From contig NZ_JBBEWR010000001.1 in assembly GCF_037646345.1 (NCBI RefSeq), forward strand, positions 186,001 to 250,000: DNA of 64,000 nt. The letters run 5' to 3'. Below the pieces are notes generated by a model. The model saw nothing but the letters and a program-made list of their open reading frames with translations, was not told where the DNA came from and searched no databases. Positions 34,862 through 41,546 of the stretch are shown in pieces; within the stretch, counting starts at the first letter, position 1, and each line of letters opens with the position of its first letter. A program made the position numbers and the translations under genes. This DNA is from Ascidiimonas aurantiaca. Its GTDB lineage: Bacteria > Bacteroidota > Bacteroidia > Flavobacteriales > Flavobacteriaceae.

Positions 34862-35605
34862 ATGTATGAGAACCTGACTCTTACAGAATGGATAGTAACC
34901 GCTGTGGCAGCCTTTACCTTAGGTATTTCGAAAGCAGGATTAAAGGGCATTGCCATAATTATAGTTACAATTATGGCCCTGGTTTTCGGAAGCAAAGCAT
35001 CTACCGGAGTGGTTATGCCCTTACTTGTTTTCGGAGACATTTTTGCCATTATTTATTATCGAAGGCATGTGCATTGGAAATATCTTGCCAAATTGTTACC
35101 CTGGATACTGGCTGGGGTACTTATAGGTGTATATGCAGGTAAAGATATTCCTGAAGATTATTTTAAAAAAGGGATGTCTGTGATAATATTGATCTCGGTT
35201 TTTTTACTAATATGGATGGATAGAGGAAAAAAGCATCGCATTCCTCATAAAATTTGGTTTGGGGCTTCTTTAGGACTTGCCGCCGGCTTTGCCACCATGA
35301 TAGGGAATCTGGCCGGTGCCTTTTCCAATATTTATTTTCTGGCCATGAAACTGCCAAAAAATGTTTTCATTGGTACGGCAGCCTGGTTATTCTTCTTTGT
35401 AAATCTGTTTAAACTGCCTTTTCATATTTGGGTATGGAAAACCATCACAATCGATTCCTTCATCATTAATCTGGGTCTTTTTCCTTTTATGCTGGCCGGA
35501 TTGTTGATTGGAGTAAAGATAGTGGCCCTCATTAGAGATTTTAGTTATAGAAGACTTATTCTCTTACTTACGGGTATAGGTGCACTTATCATATTTTTCA
35601 GATAA
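34862..35605 (+). CDS. TauE/SafE family permease
   Basis: A polytopic membrane protein of about 247 residues, member of the TauE/SafE (sulfite or organic-anion exporter) family. The first repeat holds FTLGISKAGLKGIAI near residue 17 and the second LGLAAGFATMIGNLAGAF near 140. About seven to eight hydrophobic segments alternate. The longer frame from 34772 adds 30 residues without a membrane segment, so I start at ATG 34862 (MYENLTLTEWI). Substrate not predictable from sequence; no taurine or sulfonate genes are nearby. Confidence 0.88.
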   Translation: MYENLTLTEWIVTAVAAFTLGISKAGLKGIAIIIVTIMALVFGSKASTGVVMPLLVFGDIFAIIYYRRHVHWKYLAKLLPWILAGVLIGVYAGKDIPEDYFKKGMSVIILISVFLLIWMDRGKKHRIPHKIWFGASLGLAAGFATMIGNLAGAFSNIYFLAMKLPKNVFIGTAAWLFFFVNLFKLPFHIWVWKTITIDSFIINLGLFPFMLAGLLIGVKIVALIRDFSYRRLILLLTGIGALIIFFR

Positions 35606-35682
35606 ATACCAATCTTTTAATCTCTTTACTTTGAAATATTTTTCTTAACTTTAGTGTATTAATAATTTAAATTCATACAGTA

Positions 35683-35871
35683 ATGAAAAAAAAGAAAAAT
35701 CTGTTTAAGCTTCAAAAGAATACTATTTCTAAGCTTACCGGAGGTAGGTTAAACAACCAACAAGACAATGTTTTAGTTAAGGATTCGCAGTTTGTAACTC
35801 TTTGTAATACAACGCATCCTACTGCAAATACTTTTTGTTTTGTATGCCCGCCCCATTTCCCGGATTTCTAA
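35683..35871 (+). CDS. GG-leader precursor peptide 1 (divergent)
   Basis: A 62-residue peptide that heads an array of six related genes. It starts MKKKKNLFKLQKNTISKL and has an early double-Gly at residues 20-21 (KLTGG), so its leader is about eight residues shorter than in peptides 2-5. The core is about 40 residues with three Cys in its C-terminal half (TLCNTTHP and FCFVCPP) and several Thr and Ser. Leader resemblance to flavobacterial class I lanthipeptide precursors supports a natural-product or exported-peptide role; function is inferred. Confidence 0.72.
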   Translation: MKKKKNLFKLQKNTISKLTGGRLNNQQDNVLVKDSQFVTLCNTTHPTANTFCFVCPPHFPDF

Positions 35872-36032
35872 AAATTGTATAAGGCTCGGAAATTCAGTAA
35901 GTAAAAAACGCTATCACTTATTTTAATGAAGTAGGTTTTCTAAAAAGGATTAATGCAGTAAGGAAGCGAGGCGATTCAGGAAACTTTAGTGTAATTGTAT
36001 TAGGTGTTTTTATTACCATCAATATTAGCGTA

Positions 36033-36200
36033 ATGAAAAAGTCAATTAAGAGTTTGTACTTGCATAAAAGCATGATAAGCAAACTGAATGTAAAAACTGC
36101 TTCGCGGTTAAATGGGGGAGAGAATGATACAGCAAATGGTACAGAATATTGTACCTCCAGAGTGTGTGTCCCCCATTCTTTATGTACTGAAGCATTTTAA
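36033..36200 (+). CDS. GG-leader precursor peptide 2
   Basis: A 55-residue precursor. Leader residues 1-29 (MKKSIKSLYLHKSMISKLN, then RLNGG at 25-29) are followed by a 26-residue core. The C-terminal part reads EYCTSRVCVPHSLCTEAF, with Cys in the pattern C-x4-C-x5-C shared by peptides 2, 3 and 5. Thr and Ser beside Cys would suit lanthionine formation. Upstream bases include AACTTTAGTGTA, a 12-base block also found before peptide 1. Too short to appear in ordinary gene calls. Confidence 0.78.
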   Translation: MKKSIKSLYLHKSMISKLNVKTASRLNGGENDTANGTEYCTSRVCVPHSLCTEAF

Positions 36201-36220
36201 GATGTGAAGACCCCATAGTA

Positions 36221-36254
36221 GGAATGTAAAGGCCGTAACTGGTCTTTATATTCC
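36221..36254 (+). promoter_or_regulatory. Strong hairpin between precursor peptides 2 and 3
   Basis: GGAATGTAAAGGCC, loop GTAACT, GGTCTTTATATTCC forms 14 consecutive pairs (two G-U), extended by one A-T pair. No T-run follows, so it is more like a processing, stability or attenuation structure than a simple terminator. It lies 20 bases past the stop of peptide 2 and 43 bases before peptide 3. Confidence 0.6.
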
Positions 36255-36297
36255 TTAAAGGGATTGAACCTTGAAACTTATAAGACCCTCTCTAATT

Positions 36298-36480
36298 ATG
36301 AAAAAAACTATTAAAAACCTGTATTTACGTAAAAATGTGATCAGCCAATTAAATATTAATACGGCTTATCAGCTTAAAGGAGGTGAGAAAGAATCTGTTC
36401 CCTGTACGGTGAATTGCACCTCAAGAAATTGCGACCCGTTAATTTTTTGTAATGGTATGAACACGAATACCGAATTATAA
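36298..36480 (+). CDS. GG-leader precursor peptide 3
   Basis: A 60-residue precursor. The frame is open from 36271 but the family start MKKTIKNLYL fixes ATG 36298. Leader: MKKTIKNLYLRKNVISQLN to YQLKGG (GG at 28-29). Core: SVPCTVNCTSRNCDPLIFC plus a nine-residue tail NGMNTNTEL. It has the shared C-x4-C-x5-C and one extra Cys four residues earlier, four in total. Leader is nearly identical to peptide 4, so the pair arose by recent duplication. Confidence 0.78.
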   Translation: MKKTIKNLYLRKNVISQLNINTAYQLKGGEKESVPCTVNCTSRNCDPLIFCNGMNTNTEL

Positions 36481-36509
36481 GCCTCATATAATATGTAACC
36501 CAATTATTT

Positions 36510-36674
36510 ATGAAAAAGACTATTAAAAACCTGCATTTGGTTAAAAATGTAATTAGTCAATTAAATACCAATACAACTTATGAGCTTAAGGGGGGTGAGA
36601 CAGAATCTGTTCCCTGTACATTGAACTATACGTCAAGAGGGTGCAATCCTGCTTATAATTGTGATGACGTTTAA
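36510..36674 (+). CDS. GG-leader precursor peptide 4
   Basis: A 54-residue precursor beginning MKKTIKNLHLVKNVISQLN, with YELKGG at 24-29. Core: SVPCTLNYTSRGCNPAYNC and tail DDV. It mirrors peptide 3, but the first Cys of the shared motif is replaced by Tyr (NYTSRGC), while the upstream Cys of PCT is kept, giving three Cys. Thirty bases after peptide 3 and probably on the same transcript. Confidence 0.78.
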   Translation: MKKTIKNLHLVKNVISQLNTNTTYELKGGETESVPCTLNYTSRGCNPAYNCDDV

Positions 36675-36769
36675 TGTGACAAACATTTAAAACCTGAGCA
36701 TTTCTTGTATTTAGAAAAAGCTTCAAGATAAAAACTTGTAGTTTAAGAGATAACTTAAAATTTAAAATA

Positions 36770-36925
36770 ATGAAAAAAAGTATGTATAAACTAAGTTTAC
36801 GTAAAACTATGATTAGTAAACTTGATGTGAAAACTGCTTCCCAGATACGAGGAGGTGAAGACTATACCGTAAATTGTACGTCCCGCGGGTGTGTGCCGGC
36901 TTATGCGTGTAAGACTACCGTTTAG
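36770..36925 (+). CDS. GG-leader precursor peptide 5
   Basis: A 51-residue precursor, MKKSMYKLSLRKTMISKLD to SQIRGG (GG at 28-29). Core: EDYTVNCTSRGCVPAYACK plus TTV, with the full C-x4-C-x5-C pattern. The leader second half (VKTAS) matches that of peptide 2, while the core CTSRGC-P-AY-C resembles peptide 4, so leader and core relationships are mixed within the family. Confidence 0.78.
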   Translation: MKKSMYKLSLRKTMISKLDVKTASQIRGGEDYTVNCTSRGCVPAYACKTTV

Positions 36926-37016
36926 AAGCACAATAATATTGGAAAAGAAAATCAAAAAACCCGTATTCGGTCTTTTTGTGAAGTCGGCTCCAAAAAAAAT
37001 TAAAAACTAAGCAATT

Positions 37017-37214
37017 ATGAAAAAAACATTAAAGAATTTATATCTAAAAAAATATATAGTAAGTAAACTAAATGAGATACAGGGAGGAGAAGAGGTTATA
37101 ACTACCTATACCCGCGTGCCTGTAAAAGAATGCCTTGTTGAAATTACAAGAGAATATCGTACCTGCCAGGTACAAACCAATGAAGTAGATACTGCGGGGC
37201 GCCCCATTTGCTGA
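37017..37214 (+). CDS. GG-leader precursor peptide 6 (divergent)
   Basis: A 65-residue peptide with the family leader MKKTLKNLYLKKYIVSKLN but a shorter leader end (EIQGG, GG at 23-24) and a different core of 41 residues rich in charged residues and Thr, with three widely spaced Cys (KECLV, YRTCQV, final Cys). The TSR motif is absent. Followed by a strong terminator that closes the array. Confidence 0.72.
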   Translation: MKKTLKNLYLKKYIVSKLNEIQGGEEVITTYTRVPVKECLVEITREYRTCQVQTNEVDTAGRPIC

Positions 37215-37256
37215 TCTCTTGTATCAAAAACGTTTAGATAACCATATTTGAATAAG

Positions 37257-37284
37257 CTCCCTTGTACTAAGGGAGTTTTTTTTT
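37257..37284 (+). terminator. Terminator closing the precursor peptide array
   Basis: CTCCCTT, loop GTACT, AAGGGAG makes a seven-pair GC-rich stem followed by nine T residues. It lies 42 bases past the stop of peptide 6 and separates the array from glgA. Confidence 0.9.
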
Positions 37285-37418
37285 ACTGCGTTATTAGTAC
37301 AGATACCCCAAAAAACCTGAAAAGATTAACCTTAAAAAAACAGTTATAGTGAGGGTGTTTTAAAGAAAAGAAGTATCTTTAAAAAGATTTAAAAACGTAG
37401 TTATAAATACTTTCCTTA

Positions 37419-38849
37419 ATGAATATTCTGCACGTTAGCGCTGAATGTTATCCCCTGGCAAAAGTAGGGGGCCTTGCCGATGTGGTGGGGGCACTGCCTA
37501 AATTTCAACAAAAAGAAAACTCCCGGGTAAGCGTATGTTTGCCCTGTTATGATACTCCGGTCATTCGGGACCATACCAAAGAAAAAATTTTTGAAGGTAC
37601 CGTTTCATTGGGTATGCTCAAAGTGCGTTTTGAAGTAGTAACACTTCCTGATTTTACAGATTTTGAAGTATTTCTCGTAGTTCTTCCGGGTATGTTTGAC
37701 AGAGAAGAAGTATATGCATATCCTGACGATGTTGAACGTTTTACGACCTTCCAGATAGCTGTAGTGAAATGGCTATTAGATCACTCACATCGTCCGGATA
37801 TTATTCATTGTCATGACCATCATACCGGACTCATACCTTTTTTTATTACCCGTTCCCATGCGTTTACGTCTTTATCTGATATTCCAACCGTATTAACCAT
37901 TCACAATGCACAATATCAGGGAAATTTTGGATACGATAAGCTGTATTATATTCCTGATTTTGATCCGGCCCATACAGGGTTACTCGATTGGTCAGGACAG
38001 ATCAATCCTCTGGCAACCGGTATTAAATGTGCCTGGAAGGTTACCACCGTATCGCCATCATACATGGAAGAACTCAGATATGCGGCCAATGGCCTGGAAG
38101 GGTTGTTGCAGCATGAAAAAAACAAGACCCAGGGAATACTTAACGGAATTGATACCGATGTATGGAATCCCGCCACTGATACCATGTTGATAAGTAACTA
38201 TTCTCTACAGACCCTTAAAAAAGGGAAACATAAAAATAAAAAATATCTGTGTGAAGAATTTGGGCTGGATGAAGACCTGCCACTCTTTATATTCATAGGA
38301 AGATTGGTATATGAGAAGGGAGCCGATCTTTTACCCGATATTATTTCAGAAACCTTTAAAAAATTCAAAGCCTCCGTAAACCTGCTCATTCTTGGGTCAG
38401 GAAATGAAGAAATCGCCTCAAGACTGGAAGCCCATACATCTTCTTTTCCAGGGTATTATAACACTTATGTGGGGTATAATGAGCGTTTATCCAGAATTAT
38501 GTATGCCGGTGCCGATTTTCTCTTAATGCCCTCAAGAGTAGAACCTTGCGGACTTAACCAGATGTATGCACTTAGGTACGGTACCATCCCCATTGTAAGA
38601 CGCACCGGAGGGCTTCGGGATACTATTATAGATGTAGGAGACCCCGGAGGATTTGGTATCTGTCACGACCAGGCATCTGTAGAAGATGTATGCTACTCTA
38701 TTGCAAGAGCAGTAACACTTTACAATCATAAAAAACAGTTTGAAGAATTGCGCAGGCGTATCATGAAAATTAATCATTCCTGGGAACAAACAGCCCGGCA
38801 TTATCAAAATCTATACAACTCTCTTAAAATACACAGTCATGAAGAATGA
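37419..38849 (+). CDS. glgA: Glycogen synthase (ADP-glucose glucosyltransferase, GT5)
   Basis: Elongates alpha-1,4-glucan from ADP-glucose. The 476-residue protein has the GT5 signature AECYPLAKVGGLADVVGALP at residue 6, including the KVGGL nucleotide-binding motif, HCHDHHTGLIPFF near 128, VLTIHNAQYQG near 157 and the C-terminal MPSRVEPCGLNQMYALRYGT block near 368 with the catalytic Glu. It overlaps glgC by 11 bases. No branching enzyme or glycogen phosphorylase gene is adjacent. Confidence 0.95.
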   Translation: MNILHVSAECYPLAKVGGLADVVGALPKFQQKENSRVSVCLPCYDTPVIRDHTKEKIFEGTVSLGMLKVRFEVVTLPDFTDFEVFLVVLPGMFDREEVYAYPDDVERFTTFQIAVVKWLLDHSHRPDIIHCHDHHTGLIPFFITRSHAFTSLSDIPTVLTIHNAQYQGNFGYDKLYYIPDFDPAHTGLLDWSGQINPLATGIKCAWKVTTVSPSYMEELRYAANGLEGLLQHEKNKTQGILNGIDTDVWNPATDTMLISNYSLQTLKKGKHKNKKYLCEEFGLDEDLPLFIFIGRLVYEKGADLLPDIISETFKKFKASVNLLILGSGNEEIASRLEAHTSSFPGYYNTYVGYNERLSRIMYAGADFLLMPSRVEPCGLNQMYALRYGTIPIVRRTGGLRDTIIDVGDPGGFGICHDQASVEDVCYSIARAVTLYNHKKQFEELRRRIMKINHSWEQTARHYQNLYNSLKIHSHEE

Positions 38850-40107
38850 TCGCGTACTTGCTATTATACTGGGCGGAGGACAGGGAAGTCGCCTGGCACC
38901 TTTAACCAGCACACGTTCCAAACCAGCCGTTCCCATTGCCGGGAAATATCGCCTGGTTGATATCCCCATATCCAATTGTATCAATTCGAGCATGAAACGT
39001 ATGTTCGTACTTACTCAGTTTAATTCAGCTTCTTTAAATAAACATATTAAAAACACCTATCACTTTAGTTTTTTTAGCCGGGCATTTGTTGATATACTGG
39101 CAGCAGAACAAACCCCGGACAATGTGGCCTGGTTTCAGGGCACTGCCGATGCGGTAAGACAATGTATGCACCATTTTCAAAATCACGATTTTGATTATGC
39201 ATTAATCCTCTCAGGAGACCAGTTGTACCAGATGGATTTTAACCTAATGCTGGATACACATATTGAGAATGAAGCAGATATTACTATAGCAACTTTACCG
39301 GTTAACAGTAAAGATGCTCCCGGATTTGGTATTCTTAAAACAAATAAAGAGCAGCGTATAACCTCATTTATAGAAAAGCCATCAAAAGATAAGCTTCCCG
39401 AGTGGGTATCTGAAGTGAGTCAAGAAATGAAAAGCGAAGGCCGCCATTACCTGGCTTCTATGGGGATCTACATTTTTAACAGGGCACTGCTTGAAAAACT
39501 CATGGCAGATACCTCTACAACCGATTTTGGTAAAGATATCATCCCACAGTCTATTAAGAAACTAAAAACATTAAGTTATCAGTACGAAGGCTACTGGACT
39601 GATATAGGGAATATTGATTCTTTTTTTGAGGCAAACTTAGGGCTTACCGATGATATTCCTAAATTTAATTTATTTGATGAAGCCAGCAGAATATACACCC
39701 ACGCCCGTATGCTACCCCCTTCTAAGTTTACCGGTACCACTTTAGAAAAGACCATTATTGCCGAAGGGTGTATTATCCATGCCAGTCGCATTGAGCGGTC
39801 TGTGATTGGTATTCGCTCGAGAATTGGCAAAGGAACCACCATTAGCAATGCCTATATTATGGGTTGTGATCATTACCAGCATATCAATGAACTGGAAGCT
39901 TACAATGATGGTAATATTCCCATGGGTATAGGACAGCATTGTTACCTTAATAATGTGATTGTTGATAAGAACTGTTGTATTGGAAATGATGTGCGTATTG
40001 ATGGTACTGCTTGCACGAACAACACAGATACACCTCTTTATGCAGTAAAAGAGGGAATTGTAGTCATTAAAAAAGGAGCAGTGATCCCGCACGGATTCAG
40101 ACTATAG
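38839..40107 (+). CDS. glgC: Glucose-1-phosphate adenylyltransferase
   Basis: Makes ADP-glucose, the donor for GlgA, and is normally the allosterically controlled step. The 422-residue protein starts with the nucleotidyltransferase motif IILGGGQGSRLAPLTSTRSKPAVPIAGK and has VDIPISNCINS near residue 40, ALILSGDQLYQMDF near 119 and FIEKPSKDKLP near 175. A C-terminal left-handed beta-helix follows from about 290. Translational overlap with glgA ensures joint expression. Convergent with the glycosyltransferase gene. Confidence 0.96.
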   Translation: MKNDRVLAIILGGGQGSRLAPLTSTRSKPAVPIAGKYRLVDIPISNCINSSMKRMFVLTQFNSASLNKHIKNTYHFSFFSRAFVDILAAEQTPDNVAWFQGTADAVRQCMHHFQNHDFDYALILSGDQLYQMDFNLMLDTHIENEADITIATLPVNSKDAPGFGILKTNKEQRITSFIEKPSKDKLPEWVSEVSQEMKSEGRHYLASMGIYIFNRALLEKLMADTSTTDFGKDIIPQSIKKLKTLSYQYEGYWTDIGNIDSFFEANLGLTDDIPKFNLFDEASRIYTHARMLPPSKFTGTTLEKTIIAEGCIIHASRIERSVIGIRSRIGKGTTISNAYIMGCDHYQHINELEAYNDGNIPMGIGQHCYLNNVIVDKNCCIGNDVRIDGTACTNNTDTPLYAVKEGIVVIKKGAVIPHGFRL

Positions 40108-40121
40108 GGCGAATACCTATA
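40103..40121. terminator. Weak hairpin between convergent glgC and glycosyltransferase genes
   Basis: TATAGG, a seven-base loop, CCTATA forms a six-pair stem overlapping the glgC stop. The flanking A and T tracts are short, so this is only a possible bidirectional terminator. Confidence 0.3.
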
Positions 40122-40125
40122 AAAT

Positions 40126-41361
40126 CTATTTACCAGTGTTTTTAAGGGTAATGTATTTGGATAGGTATTTCGTACTTTGCATACGATGGTGCATTAGCAT
40201 TGCTCCCGTAAAATTAGCATTTCTATAGGTTTCTTTGTTAGTAAATACATCTTTTATTTTATTCGATAAAGCAGTTAGGATCTGTTTTTTGTGATATCGG
40301 TTTTCAAGAAGTGTATATCCATTAGCCACACTTTCCTGCCATTTTTCAGGATCCTGATATAAAGTTATGGCAGCACTAGCAAATGCCTGCGGAGTATTGG
40401 CAATGATACCATTCCACGGTAGCATTCCATGCATGCCTTCGGCTCCTATTGAGGTAGTAACACTTGGGGTACCATTTTCCATCGCTTCCAAAAGTTTTCC
40501 TTTTAATCCTGCTCCAAAGCGCAGTGGTGCCAGACATACGCGACCTACAGCCATTACCTCTGCAGCATTGGCTACCCATCCAGACACATAAAACCCGTCT
40601 TCAATAGCTTCTAATACTTTATTTTTTTTAGACATATAAGCTCCGTAAATATGTACTTCTGCATCCGGGAGCTCCTTTCTGATCAGTGGCCATATGTCTG
40701 TTTTTAAATAGTGCAGGGCATCTGTATTAGGGGTATGCCTGAAATTACCAATGGCAATAAAATTCTTTCGGTTTTCAAAAACACTGTTCTGTTTTTTCTT
40801 TTCTTCATCCGGAATAGTCCCCATAAAAGGCACCAGGTGTAAAAGTTGTTCAGGTACTTGAAAATACTTAGTAAGAAGCTCTATTTCCATATCCGAAATC
40901 ATCAATGTTAGATCGCAACGGTATATACTGGCAACTTCTCTTTTTGCCAGATCGCTTTGCAGCGCCAATTCCAAAAAGTCTTTATTCTTTTTTAAAGCAG
41001 TCTCTCTCGCTTTTCTTAAAAAGTGGAGATCCTCAGTATCAAGAATACGCAAAGCCTCAGGACAAACTGCCGCTACCCGCCAACCAAACTGTTCTTCCAT
41101 CATAAAACGGTCAAACAAAACCAATTCAGGCTGTAAACTTTCTATAAAATCATCAAATTGAGGACTGTTCAGTACAATCCTTTCAACGGTAACCCCTTTT
41201 TTGCGAAGCCTCTTAGCATGGGTGTTCTCTACAGAAACGCAGGTAAAAACTACAGAGTATTGCCGGGAGAGAAAAAAATCGATCAACTCCATCATACGCC
41301 TTCCCGCAGCCGAAGAAGAGGGCTCGGGCCATACATAACCAACAATGAGTAGTTTGGGCAT
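40126..41361 (-). CDS. GT4-type glycosyltransferase
   Basis: A 411-residue GT-B fold glycosyltransferase. N-terminal domain: LLIVGYVWPEPSSSAAGRRM with the usual Gly-rich acceptor loop. C-terminal domain: FIAIGNFRHTPNTDALHYL near 210 and VCLAPLRFGAGLKGKLLEAMENGTPSVTT near 285-320, the nucleotide-sugar-binding E-x7-E type region. Donor and acceptor are not predictable. It has no sugar biosynthesis neighbours and stands alone between glgC and the M49 peptidase. Confidence 0.87.
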   Translation of the reverse strand: MPKLLIVGYVWPEPSSSAAGRRMMELIDFFLSRQYSVVFTCVSVENTHAKRLRKKGVTVERIVLNSPQFDDFIESLQPELVLFDRFMMEEQFGWRVAAVCPEALRILDTEDLHFLRKARETALKKNKDFLELALQSDLAKREVASIYRCDLTLMISDMEIELLTKYFQVPEQLLHLVPFMGTIPDEEKKKQNSVFENRKNFIAIGNFRHTPNTDALHYLKTDIWPLIRKELPDAEVHIYGAYMSKKNKVLEAIEDGFYVSGWVANAAEVMAVGRVCLAPLRFGAGLKGKLLEAMENGTPSVTTSIGAEGMHGMLPWNGIIANTPQAFASAAITLYQDPEKWQESVANGYTLLENRYHKKQILTALSNKIKDVFTNKETYRNANFTGAMLMHHRMQSTKYLSKYITLKNTGK

Positions 41362-41509
41362 ATTCCTTTTTGCTTCAAAGGTACTTTTTTCATTTAAAAA
41401 GCAACTGCCAAAAAAAGAGGTATATCAGAAATGTACCCTAACCATATACCAATGCCATATCTTTTAAAAACTTATAGCTATACGAAAACTCTTTCATTAT
41501 TTTTTCGTT

Positions 41510-41517
41510 TATTTTTG
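41510..41517 (+). promoter_or_regulatory. Candidate -7 box for the M49 peptidase gene
   Basis: TATTTTTG matches TAnnTTTG and ends 29 bases before ATG 41547. Because the box overlaps the GTG at 41517, that upstream codon cannot serve as the translation start. Confidence 0.55.
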
Positions 41518-41546
41518 TGCATCAGAAACTAATTAATTACTTACTA

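Noticed and set aside
36945..36975. Weak inverted repeat between peptides 5 and 6
   Set aside because: Only three GC pairs with mismatches; not a credible terminator.
41517..41546. GTG start of the M49 peptidase at 41517
   Set aside because: It overlaps the TATTTTTG promoter box, and the signal peptide begins at ATG 41547.
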